A stretch of DNA of 64,000 nucleotides from Hermatobates lingyangjiaoensis (lineage: Eukaryota; Arthropoda; Insecta; Hemiptera; Hermatobatidae), in contig JAPFBL010001929.1 of NCBI GenBank assembly GCA_026182355.1, forward strand, positions 248,001-312,000, written 5' to 3'. Both the position numbers and the translations under genes were made by a program. Shown in pieces: positions 37,425 to 47,900 of the stretch; the stretch's first letter is position 1; each line of letters opens with the position of its first letter. The notes beneath the pieces were generated by a model, which searched no databases, was not told the origin of the DNA, and saw only the letters and a list, made by a program, of their open reading frames with translations.

Positions 37425-37640
37425 AGGGTTAGGTCATATAAAAGAAAATAAACTCCTTCCTAGGCCAACGTTTCGATGTATTAGTAAATCATCTTTAGAG
37501 CTAAAATTAGAGTAAGAACTATAATACATTTACCAAAAATTTTAGCTCTAATTTTAGCACTGAAGATGATGTACAAATATATCGAAACGTTGACCTAGGA
37601 AGGAGTTTATTTTCTTTTTTATGACCTAGCCCTCAATAAC
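37425..37640. mobile_element. foldback element L with two inverted hammerhead-like cores
   Basis: The minus-oriented core (37465-37500; CATCGAAACGTTGGCCTAGG on the minus strand) and the plus-oriented core (37557-37600: CTGAAGA-T-GAT-loop-ATC-GAAACGTTGACC) face each other as an inverted dimer. The outer arms are AGGGTTAGGTCATA and the complement TATGACCTAGCCCT. Confidence 0.8.
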
Positions 37641-37799
37641 AAAACATACAATAAAATAGAAGAGGTCAAGAACAATTTATTGAGATTATATATAAATGAG
37701 ATTATATATCTCAGTCATTTCGAGGTCTACTTAAGAAGACTTCTTGTGCAGTTAGCCAGCCTCACGCTCGGTTGGCTCCAGGCTCCTGCTCGTCGGAAT

Positions 37800-37965
37800 T
37801 ACATATATATATATATATATATATAATGTGATGTTACATATATATTTATTTGACTCTGACGAAGACCGCTCGCTTGTTATGGTTGTAAGATCTTAGTCTT
37901 GTTTTCTCATTTCAAATTGTGGTTTGATCATTGATAAATAAATATATATTTATAATGAAATTGTG
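37800..37965 (+). mobile_element. B element, copy 4, next to (TA)n
   Basis: GACTCTGACGA at about 37853, then GACCGCTCGCTTGTTATGGTT with a 2-bp insertion in the loop, TGTAAGATCTTAGTC, then the tail TGTGGTTTGATCATTGAT. (TA)n precedes it at 37803-37826. Confidence 0.75.
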
Positions 37966-37969
37966 TTTT

Positions 37970-38680
37970 CTGGGACCAGATACTACAATAAACCCACGAA
38001 AATCAATTAACTAATTAAAAAAAATCTATATTAAATCAATAAGATTTTCGATAAAAAAAAAAACTTTCTCGACATTTCTTGAGTCAGAAAGTGGGAAAGT
38101 GGAATAAGTGTTCAGGAAGCGAAGGAGCTTCTACTGTTGGCAGCCATGATTTCCAGGAGCCTACTACTCTTGTTCTCCGATAGAGCGCTCTGCCAGAGAG
38201 GGATCTCTTGCTATTTTCTGAATACTTAAACAGATTGGATCCTTCGCCGTCAGAATTGAGCTATTGAGTGACAAGACGACAATCGTGACATTTTTTTTTC
38301 TTATTTTATTAACTACCTCCGTAATAAATGAACACATACAGGATACGAACTTTTCAAGAAATATCAACGCTGAATGAAATCATACAATCATACATACAGC
38401 CCTAAGCTTGGTCCCATGATGTTTACTAACTACTAACTATTGACACCCGACTCAAACATCGAAAAAGACCTAAGTTTATCTAATGAGATCGCCGTCACGT
38501 CAAATAAACATCAGCAGACTGTGATCATACTCTGAAGGAAGTTTCGGCCACTTTTTCATTCTGACTGAAAATTCAGTGCAGAAGTGAAGTTATTAACTTT
38601 TAATTGTTAGTTGATTTCAATTTCATTTGTGTATATTAATATATTGCGTATTTGAGCTTATTGACGAGGTGTTTCCCAGA
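37970..38680. other. interval with no recognised gene
   Basis: Moderately complex sequence at 38090-38560. The minus frame at 38164-38367 has no recognisable domain. Confidence 0.45.
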
Positions 38681-38689
38681 GTTCTGTAT

Positions 38690-38945
38690 ATATATAGATA
38701 TATATACAAAACTAATGAAAAAGACAACACATAGAAGAAACGAGAACACTTACTGGATCGATATTTCACTGGAATGCAGTGAGTTGTTTTCCACTGGTAC
38801 ACGTGAACGGACGTACCTCTTCTTCTTCCCTTCTACTCTCTTTCTGACGACGAACTTTAGTTCAAAATATCGATCCAGTAAGTTTTCTTGTTTTTTCTAT
38901 GTATTATCTTTTTAATTTATCTGTCCGGTTTTGACTGTTTAGTAT
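38690..38945. mobile_element. foldback element H, copy 2
   Basis: The left arm (AACACTTACTGGATCGATAT, about 38744) is the complement of the right arm (ATATCGATCCAGTAAG, about 38867). The right half has CTGACGA-C-GAAC-TTTA-GTTC-AAAATATCGATCC, with one core G changed to A relative to copy 1 at 5645. TA-rich tracts lie at both ends. Confidence 0.75.
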
Positions 38946-38999
38946 TTTCATTTATATATATAAAGATTTCACATAAACACATGAAAAAACCCTACTGAA

Positions 39000-39262
39000 A
39001 CAATAGATGCAGAAAACATCTGGTGAGGGGTTGAGAAGAGTGACCTTCTCCCTGCCTGCCCTTTCACTCTTTTAAAATACCACTCTTCCCTCCCACTTTT
39101 CTCAACCCCTCACCAGATGTTTTCTGTATCTAGTGTTTCAGTTGGGTTTTTGACTCTGACGAAGACCGCTTGTTACGGTTGAAAGATCTTAGTCTTGTTT
39201 TCCCACATTATAATTGTGGTTTGATCATTGATTGTTATTTCAAGAGATTATGTGAATTCTAT
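39000..39262 (+). mobile_element. B element, copy 5, with inverted inner arm
   Basis: AACATCTGGTGAGGGGTTGA at about 39017 is inverted at about 39103 (TCAACCCCTCACCAGATGTT). Then come GTTTCAGTTGGG and the core at 39152-39194: GACT-CTGACGA-A-GACCG-loop-CGGTT-GAAAGATCTTAGTC. The tail ends in GTGAATTC followed by TA-rich DNA. Confidence 0.85.
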
Positions 39263-39290
39263 ATCTATATATATTATATATATATATATA

Positions 39291-39426
39291 TAATAAATTC
39301 AAAACGAAGGAAACACACAGAAAGACACAGACATAACTCACACCTCCTGATGACGACGATGGTCGAAATATCGATGTGAGTTATGTCTGTCTCTTTCTGT
39401 GTGTTTCCTTCGTTTTGAATTTATTT
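39291..39426. mobile_element. foldback element J, 136-bp hairpin
   Basis: Arms of about 50 bp (AATAAATTCAAAACGAAGGA and its complement, TCCTTCGTTTTGAATTTATT) flank the hammerhead-like module at 39331-39386. Identity between the arms is high. (TA)n lies just to the left (about 39258-39290). Confidence 0.9.
39331..39386 (+). ncRNA. best hammerhead-ribozyme-like module (type I layout)
   Basis: 5' stem arm ACATAACTCACA, a 2-nt bulge CC, pair-forming TC, core CTGATGA (39347-39353), one extra C, helix II GAC/GTC with loop GATG, core GAA, a minimal palindromic helix III ATAT, cleavage-type C (39372), then GA and TGTGAGTTATGT. The last 12 bases pair perfectly with the 5' arm. Helix I plus both conserved boxes fit a minimal type I hammerhead. 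The extra base before helix II and the 2-bp helix III are departures, so activity is not assured. Penelope-like elements are known to carry such motifs. Confidence 0.6.
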
Positions 39427-39484
39427 TATTTAAAAAAGTCCGCTGGACTGTTTCTTTTAATTACATATATATATATATACATAT

Positions 39485-39604
39485 GATTCGTTACCATGTT
39501 GACCAATAGGAGTGGAGTTTACAGGTCCTTGCGTGCGGTCCCAGTTACCCACTCATGGACCTGTAAACTTCACTCCTATTGGTCAACATTGTAACGAATC
39601 ATAT
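39485..39604. mobile_element. MITE-like foldback, 120 bp
   Basis: The inverted arms begin GATTCGTTACCATGTTGACC and end GGTCAACATTGTAACGAATC, about 48 bp each around a 20-bp centre. They differ at only a few positions. TA-rich DNA flanks it and there is no coding capacity. Confidence 0.85.
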
Positions 39605-39629
39605 TCCTTTTCCCGGACAAATCATAGAA

Positions 39630-39632
<3 letters not shown>

Positions 39633-39678
<46 letters not shown>
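39633..39678. repeat. (TA)n microsatellite
   Basis: 46 bp of pure TA. Other long (TA)n tracts lie at 3202-3238, 27809-27836, 32130-32158, 40104-40128, 40616-40648, 55178-55216, 63343-63422 and 63657-63709. Most abut a foldback element. Confidence 0.97.
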
Positions 39679-39682
<4 letters not shown>

Positions 39683-39862
39683 GTCATCGGGAAGAAGTGC
39701 GAAGTACTCTTCTACGAAGTACGAAGTTATATATATATATATGATTAGCAGTTTGCTTCTCAACGCGAGTACTTCGTACTTCTTCCCGATGACGACGGAT
39801 GTCGAAATATCGAAGTGAGTTCTGTAGTGTCTTTCTGTGTTCTTTTCTCTTTGTTAAAGTGT
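39679..39862. mobile_element. foldback element C, copy 1
   Basis: CCGTCGTCATCGGGAAGAAG at 39679 is inverted at about 39781 (CTTCTTCCCGATGACGACGG), with a (TA)n tract and GCAGTTTGCTTCTCAACGCG between. The module CCGATGA-C-GAC-GGAT-GTC-GAAATATCGAAGTG has one core change (T to C). The tail matches copy 2 at 54825-54945. Confidence 0.8.
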
Positions 39863-39874
39863 ATATATATATTG

Positions 39875-40075
39875 TTGAAAAGGAGAGCAGATTCTGCATT
39901 CACTAATTTTTTAAGTAGCTGTTCTTTTTTTAAATTACACTTCTATTTTGCAATGCCTCTGCAACATAGAAGCTATTTGCATTGCCTCTGTAACATAGAA
40001 GTGTAATTAGGAAATAATAACAGCTACTTAAAAAAGTCGTGAATGCCGAATCTGCTCTGCTTTTCAACAATGCAT
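39875..40075. mobile_element. 200-bp foldback element
   Basis: The arms begin GTTGAAAAGGAGAGCAGATT and end AATCTGCTCTGCTTTTCAAC. The inner AAGTAGCTGTT/AACAGCTACTT and TACACTTCTATTTTGCA pairs continue towards the centre. GCATTGCCTCTG-AACATAGAAG is tandemly duplicated at about 39951-39999. The family is not recognised. Confidence 0.8.
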
Positions 40076-40149
40076 GCTTGGATGAAGATCTGCTGCCAAC
40101 TTATAAATATATATATATATATATATATAAAATTATTGTGGTTTGATCA

Positions 40150-40618
40150 TTTATATATTTATATATCACGATTGTTTTCTTGACCACAATTACTAATAAA
40201 AAATTTTTCTTCTTCTCGGAATTTAGTCAGGGTTAATATTTAGGATCACTTTTTCGCCAACGTTTTGTCTTTATTTTAAGACATCCTCAGGGCTATACAC
40301 TAACAAAAACAATGGAGATTTCTCCTATCTACTTCACATTCATCCTTAAAATTCAAAATACTTACTTATTCAAGGTTAGTTTCTATTAACGAACCAGCAA
40401 AACCGTTATCTGTCATTGCATTGGTTCGGTATTAGAAGCTAACCTTTTGTAAGTAAGTTTTTTGAATTTTCATGATGAATGTAAAGTAGATATGACAAAT
40501 CATTGTCATTGTTTTTTTGTTTATAGCCCTGAAGATGTCTTAAAATAAAGACGAACGTTGGCGAAAATGTAATTCTAAATATTAACCCTAACCAAATTCA
40601 GAGAAGAAGTGAAAAAGT
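40150..40618. mobile_element. element D, inverted dimer with two hammerhead-like cores
   Basis: The minus half (40165-40390) and plus half (40430-40618) are inverted copies. Cores: minus 40256-40294 (AGCC-CTGAGGA-T-GTCTT-loop-AAGAC-AAAACGTTGGC) and plus 40525-40562 (AGCC-CTGAAGA-T-GTCTT-loop-AAGAC-GAACGTTGGC, one A short). AGCC/GGC can close helix I. The right end runs into (TA)n at 40616. Confidence 0.85.
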
Positions 40619-40649
40619 ATATATATATATATATATATAATATATATGA

Positions 40650-40885
40650 CGTAATTTTTTTGAGGGTTGAGGTCCAATGATTTTAAACTAGTCCTTTTGC
40701 CGACGTTTCGACATATATTTATGTCATCTTCAGGGCTACAACATGATTGGTTTACAATTAGAACTGCTATTACTACTATTTGGTAATTTCTTTTATTTTA
40801 ATATGTACAGTAACAAAGAGGAATTTATTCATAAATCAGTTATTTCGACTATGAATTTTTTATACATTCACATAAGGATAATGAT
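40650..40885 (-). mobile_element. element E, minus copy (PLE terminal repeat)
   Basis: The same sequence as 63100-63350, in the opposite orientation. The module at 40699-40737 on the minus strand is AGCC-CTGAAGA-T-GACATA-AATA-TATGTC-GAAAC-GTC-GGC. It has a perfect 6-bp helix II, a tetraloop, a GCC/GGC helix I and a GTC cleavage triplet. It is the cleanest copy of this family in the window. Confidence 0.8.
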
Positions 40886-40924
40886 TTTATTGCAATTTTA
40901 TTGATTTTATTGATTTAAATCCAA

Positions 40925-41062
40925 AACTCAGTTGGGTTCGTGACTCGGACGAAGACTGCTTGATATGGTTGAATGATCTTAGTCTTGTTTTCCCATTTTC
41001 ATATTGTGGTTTGATCATTGATTGTTATTTCATGTGTTTATGTGAAATCTTTTATATATATT
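40925..41062 (+). mobile_element. B element, copy 6
   Basis: GACTCGGACGA, then AGACTGCTTGATATGGTT, TGAATGATCTTAGTC, and the tail GGTTTGATCATTGATTGTTA to GTGAAATC. It carries several core substitutions. Confidence 0.75.
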
Positions 41063-41084
41063 TTTTTATTTTTTAATTTGTTTT

Positions 41085-41617
41085 AAATTGTTTATAAGTT
41101 ATTAATTTTATTAAATAATTAATTTTCTGTTCTATTGAATTTTATATTAATGAAGGTTCCACTTTTCATTATAAAGCCTTCGTCTGTGTTGAGTCAAGCT
41201 TGAACAAACCATTAGTAATGTTCATAGCATTTGCTGTATTAAATTTATTTTATTGTTATCAGTTTCTTATAACAAATGTATGAGCAATACCCTCGTAGTC
41301 ACGGAGGTCGCTGTGTTATGATCTAAGTATAACAGATTTGCCTGTAACAAAATACACTTGCTTTTGTAATTAGATACACCTGTCTACCTGTGGAACTGGG
41401 TTATAAACAAATTTGATTCAATGATTGGAATTTATTTAAAAATATAATTGGAAAATACAAAGCCATTAATTTTATCTTACTGTTAACAATTCTACGATTA
41501 GTTGTGTCTGAACAGTAGTGCTTATGGCTATTTTATTAAGCAATTTGGAATTTATTAACCAATTTATTAACCAAGCTTTGTATTTTTAATTTTGTATACG
41601 AAATTAGTAATACAGCG
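41085..41617 (-). repeat. inverted copy of the gene B/C 3' flank, upstream of gene B
   Basis: The complement of this segment aligns with 53905-54430 and 60690-61190 (for example, GAAGGCTTTATAATGAAAAG, CACAGGTAGACAGGTGTA and TGGCTTTGTATTTT on the minus strand). It ends about 215 bp before the TATA box. A shortened version (about 55581-55680) precedes gene C, so the inversion predates the tandem duplication. Confidence 0.85.
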
Positions 41618-41833
41618 CTAGATATACCACTTTGGTATTCTGTAATAAGATAATCTGCATAGCGAACAAAGACCAGATAACTGAAAATCAGTGTTCTTAA
41701 TTAAGAGGTTTTACTACAGCAAAATTCAAAATGAGGTCAAATCTCTTCTCCATAATATCATTTACGTGCTTTTTTCTTTTTTATTGATAAATTCAAAACA
41801 TAGACAGGTAATATCAACTAAACATTAAGTCTC

Positions 41834-41841
41834 TATATAAG
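41834..41841 (+). promoter_or_regulatory. TATA box of gene B
   Basis: TATATAAG, 52 bp before the ATG at 41894. Transcription would start near ACATCAAGG (about 41867). The region is almost identical to that of gene C. Confidence 0.8.
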
Positions 41842-41893
41842 TCTATTGAAGAGACTTAGAGACTATACATCAAGGTGTTTCAGAGCCATCAAC

Positions 41894-41953
41894 ATGAACT
41901 CCTCTCACCTCTTCGCCTTCCTCGTGATTTCCATGGCCTCATGCATCACAGAG
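41894..41953 (+). CDS. gene B exon 1 (signal peptide)
   Basis: Twenty codons from ATG to GAG, then GTAATC. The peptide begins MNSSHLFAFLV. Predicted cleavage is near ASC-IT or TEA-CK; the latter crosses the exon junction. Confidence 0.9.
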
Positions 41954-44900
41954 GTAATCTATACATAAATCAAGTGTTTGTCTGCATTTTTGTGTGTCCG
42001 TTCACACCATAGTATGAGGTTAATACGGTACTAACCAATCCATGGTTACCCAACAACAATCGAGTTCTTAAACGTATCAAAAACTTTAAGATTTCTTAAA
42101 GTTTAAATGCAGATGACTAAAAGAATTTTGATATACAACCATTACATAATCGAAATCAGTATAAAATATATTGTTGTTTCCGTTTTGCCTTTCTAGTTTG
42201 ATGAATTAAATCTTTTCGCATATTATAAATGTTTAAAATATATTCGCATTTCTTTTATTATCTTTAAAAAGCAAATCTTTCTGAACTGATTCTGATAAAA
42301 ATATTCAAGAGTCAAACAAAATAAATTTAACAAGTACATAAGGTTATCCGTTATCCTAAGTTAAATATTCAGTTTTTACAGCTACTTTACCTTTTGCAGT
42401 AATTGGAATTTCTTGAAATTTCTTTTGCAGCTTGATTTATAAATGCTTTTATTTTAGAATGTTTTTTTTTTGTTCAAGAACAAAATGTCTTTGTTCTGTA
42501 GTATCTGTTGGACGTAAAAAAATGTCTTGAAAGAGTAAAATGTATTATACCATCTCTTTTCATCAATATATAGGGGATAGTCGTAATCGTGAGATGATCC
42601 ATAAAACAACCTGCTTCATTTTCACAACCTTTTCAATCAATCATAAGCCAAACATTTTAATTTTGTTTATATCAAAACTGACTTTTTGGGTTGTTTACAA
42701 TTATGAAACTTATTTCCAGTTAATACTTATGTTGGATTAATATTAATTTAAAGATCTTAAAATTCTAGTTTAGGAAGAAAAAAGCGTTGGCCAAAACTAC
42801 TTTTAAGCTATACAAAAAAAAGTGAGTTTACCATGATGAAGCATCCTCCCCCCGAGAACAATAGGCACCTACTATTCTATAGGACACATATTTGGGTATA
42901 TTGTAAATTTTACTCATCTAACGTTGTTGCCTGTAGAGTATTAACAAACATTTGGATATACACTCACCCACCAAACCACTCGCACACACACACACACTGA
43001 CATCATTTACAAAAAAAAAGGTCAAAGCTAGACATAAGAGACCTTATGTAACATTTGACATCAGCAAATTAGAAATAGATTTTTTTTTACTTATAGTAAA
43101 TTAAAATGTCTAAGTGAATAAGAATTTCTGTTTATGACTTTTTTTTCTATTTTTTTTTATTGATACCAATAAACCAAAGTGGTATTGTTAAGAAGGCTAT
43201 GAAGAGTTCTATGAGAACGACTTCATTAATCGGCTATATGTCTAAATATCTTAATGTTTAAACATACAGCCTAATATCTTATATGGCTAAATAAGATATT
43301 TATAGTGATATAAGATATAGTAAATTGAGAGCTAAGAATACAAATCGGAAATTATAAAAAAATCTGGAATGACCTACACTCAACTTTACTATAAGTAACT
43401 TAATATCAAATTTCTTGAGTATATAATATATAACGTCTCATTTAAGCATAATGTAAACATCTAAATGGGATATGATTATTAGTCTTTCATTCCTGAGGTA
43501 GTGCATAGTGCATATTTTTGGACATCACACAACTGATACAAATAATTTCATTAGTATAACTACAGCAGTAATAACATTTTTGAAAAACCAAAGTGAACAT
43601 TTCTTGATATGAAATATTCTCCTACAAGAAAACATGGCTTATGTTCAAATAGCCAGTGGGTTTCTTACATCGTTTACTTAACATCCTATTACATTGAATA
43701 TTAAAGTAAAATTTTCAAATAGAAAACAGGAAAATACCCCTATTTTCTCTGAAAAACATCATAAACATCGAAGAAAAAATGTTGTTTTAAGATGATTTAT
43801 AATTAAAGATGTACGATAATTACATTTATTAATCTCAAACGAAAGATTTCAATTTTGAATTATCTTTTACATTTTCGGTCTTTTATAGAATTATTATACT
43901 GGGAATTTTATGGCTTCTTAGTATTTAATAACATCATTTTCCTTCCCCTTTGTCAAATAACATATATACGATTTTTTTCTGAGTGAGTGTTATCACTCAC
44001 TTTTCTTGCCTTCTGTCCTCTGTTATAAGTTTGCTATGAATGTATATTGAGAAAAAATATATTAGTAATTAGCCAGTTTACATACTGAAAAAGCCAGCTA
44101 TTCAATATAATTTAAATCTTTTATAGTTGGGAGCTTCAAATTTTTGAAAATAATAAATCTGAACTATTAGACTAGAATTCTAAAAAAAAAACTGGATATT
44201 TCTCAAGAAACATAAGTCCTCTTTCTTGAGGAAAGAGTCCATTCATTATATTTCAATATCATGGAAATGTAATTCATTTCATGTACTACATTCACAATTA
44301 TAATGTAATTGTAACTGATATTAAGTTTTGCTCAATAGTGCAATATATAGATTTATTAAAGCATTTTATGACACAAATCCATCATGCCAAGGAAGACAAA
44401 GGTAATTTATTTATTTACATCTCATAAAAGTCAATAAACTATTTCAATTGTTCCTTTATAAATATCAATTTTATCTCAGTGGATTCAATCAAAAAATTTC
44501 TAAAGTCAATGTAAACAATGTAAAAAAATATAAAAAATTCGACAAATATAGCAGGTGATCTCTTAGTCTAGGATAAACAAACAGTTTTTATAGCGTTATG
44601 GCACTTTCCCGTAATTGAAACTTCATGGTTTTTTTTATGAATTGCTAATTTTTTGTTCCATTTTTGGTAAAATTTTTATTATTTTTTAATGAGCCGTTTA
44701 GCGTCAAAAAACATTTTCTGAAAACAGAAATCGTACTGTAACGCCCCATTAGCGAATGTAATTTTAGAAAAAAATATCTCAACTCATTGTCCATATAATG
44801 TTCTATTTATAGGCATAGTTTCATTCTTGTCCGTCAAACAGTATGGCTTGTATCGCTCTCACAAGGTTTGAGATTAAATTATAAGTCAAAATTTTTACAT

Positions 44901-47900
44901 TTTATTGAAAAAAAAATATTTCCTGTTGTTTCAAAATTCTGAATATATTTTCCGTTTGTTGCATTTGTAACCTCAAAGACAATGTCAAAATTTCAAAGCT
45001 GTAGGGTTATCAGTTTAGGAGAAATAAATATTTTCTAAAAAACGGTTTTGGCAAAAAAGTGACTTTTCCATCAAGCATAATTCTTCCCAAACAATAGGGA
45101 TCTTCGTCTTTATGGGGCCCATTTTTGTGTAAAATATCAACTTGATTTATCAAAGATTATGGACAGTAGCGTGGTAACAAGCAATGCTAACACACTCACC
45201 CACTCACCTACCCACACACACACACACAGACATCATCAAAAAAACTTCATAAAACGACTTCTGGGACCTCAAAACATGTAATTCCATCAGAATCTCGAGA
45301 TCGAATTTTTTCACGATCACTATACTTTACTTATAGTAAAATAATAATAATTAACGTATTAAAAATTAATTATAAATGTAATCCAAATTTTCTTATTATA
45401 ATAATAATAATGACAATTTCAACTATTTTTATTTGAACCAATTTTCATAAAAATATATTTAAAAGGTAGATCATTAATTGTATATCTTTGACAATAATAG
45501 CGTGGGACGATTTGGAAATGCTGATTATTGAAAACGTCATTTCCTTGAAACTTGACAGTGCAGTCCTGACTGTTTCACTTTTGTTAATTCACTTCAAACC
45601 ATTATAGTGTACTCGTAGCCTGGATTATCATTTCTGTTTTCTGTTTCAGTTTAACTGAAATGTTAGTACATAGAAGTTAATTCTATTTTCTTTATTCATT
45701 TAAAGTGAATGTTTTGTAGTAATCACTATTTATAATAAGAGTCGTAATTATGTATTGATGCCAGTTATTAAAATAATTGTTTAATAAAAAGTAATGTATG
45801 GAACTTGTAAATATATACAGAGGTACATTTGAAAAGAATGGGAAAATTATAATGTGTCAAGCGTGTCTGTTTTGCAATAGTCAGCTACTACTACATCAAA
45901 TCATTTGTCATTTAATATTTAATTAACAAAAATTAAATATTGTCAACTTTACATTTATTCAGGCCATGTTCGGCCTGTGCAAGTGGAAAACAGGAATCTC
46001 AATTCCACTAGGGGGGAATATTTTCCGAAAAAATTTATTTGCTGAGACATGGTTTTTATTGGCAAAACATAATGATTATATGACGATTCAGTATATTAAA
46101 GCTGTACAAAGAGTTGATTGAGAATGACTGCATTCCACGGGGACGAATGTCCATACATTTGTGTCGGAGTCTGTCAGTCGGTGTTGGCCTTGCAGTTGCT
46201 GTAGTTGAAAAACATAGTCAATGTAGACTTTGTTTAGTACTGGATTCACGCAGAATTCCTTCGTCACTGTGACAGAAGTAGCTAGACCTTCCCTGCTGAG
46301 TGATACAGTGCCGTATCAATGGCGGTTTAGGGGTTCCGCCAATGGCAGCATATAACAGGGGACGGCATTTTCAAGGTGTAAAAATAGAAAATAGAAGAAA
46401 ATTAAAATCATAAAAAGTTAACAAAAATTCTGATTTTTTATACCACTATGAGTTTTTAAGCTCGTAATTGTTTCTATCTTTTATCTGTGTAATACTGTTT
46501 TTAAACCAATTTTTAAAGAATAATACATATTAGCAAATTAAAAAAAATCTGGAGTGGCCTACACTCAACTTTACTATAAGTAAACTTAATATCAAACTTC
46601 TTGGGTGTATAATATATAACGTCCCATTTAAGCATAATGTAAATATCTAAATGGGAGATGTTTATTAGTCTTTTCTTCCTGAGGTAGTACAGATACTGAT
46701 TGATCGACTTATCAATATATAATCTTATTTTTGTACATCACACAGCTGATGCAAATAATTTCATTAGTATAACTACAGCAGTAATAACATTTTTGAAAAA
46801 TCAAAGTGAACATTTCTTGATACGAAATATTCTCCTACAAGAGAACATGGCTTTTGTTCAAATAGCCATTTTACATAGATTACTTACCATTTTACAAATA
46901 GATTTCTTACATCGCTTAATTGACCAGCTTCTATATTGAACATCCAAATTTTTAAATTTAAAACAAAAAAATACTTTTATTTTCTCTGAAAAACATCATC
47001 AACATTGAAGAAAAAATTTGGTTTTAGGATAATTTATAATTAAGGATATACGATAATTACATTTATTAATCTTCAAACTGTATTTGCATAGCATGATGGA
47101 GATTGTTGTGTAGCATTGAAGATTTTGATGCGTATGGTGCCTTCGGGTGGAGCATGCTGTTCTCTGACAATAAAAAAAAAAAAAAAAAAATCTTCAAACG
47201 GAAGATTTGCTCAAAAAATTTCTAAGTCAATGTAAAAATATCAAAAATTCGACAAGTATAGCAGGTGATCCCTTAGTCCAGGATAAACATACAGTTTTTA
47301 TAGCTTTTTGCATTGATTGAAATGTCATGAATTTTTTTTTATGAATTGCTAATTTTTTCACCAATTTTTGGTCAAATTTTCATGATTTTTTAATCAGCCG
47401 TTTAGCGTCAAAAAAACATTTTCTGAAAACAGAAATCATACTGTAACGCCCCTTTGAAGAATGTAATTTTAAAAAAAAATTAGTTAAACTCATTCTACAC
47501 ATAATTTTTTATCTATAGGCACAGTTTCATTTTGATCTGTCAAACGGTATGGCTTGTATGGCTCTCACAAGCTTTGAGATTGAATTATAAGTCAAAATTT
47601 TTACATTTTATTAAAAAAAAAATATTTTCCGTTGCTTTAAAATTCTAAATTTATTTTTCGTTTGTTGCGTTTGTAACCTCAAAGATAATGCAAAAATTTC
47701 AAAACTCTAGAGTTAGCAGTTTAGGAGAAACAAATGTTTATAAAAAACAGTTTTTGGGAAAAAAAGTGACTTTCCCGTCATGCATAATTCCTCCCAAACA
47801 ATATGGACCTTCTACCCTATGAGGCCCAATTTTGTGTAAAATATCAACTTGATCCATCAAAGATTCTGGACCGTAGCGTGGTAACAAGCAATGCTAACAC

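Noticed and set aside
39512..39818. Frames with Ile-Tyr runs
   Set aside because: They cross (TA)n tracts and foldback elements; the Ile-Tyr runs are translated microsatellite.
42540..42740. 66-codon frame in the gene B intron, with a near-identical one at 56631-56831
   Set aside because: Its conservation is explained by the segmental duplication; composition is AT-driven and no splice sites or domain were seen.
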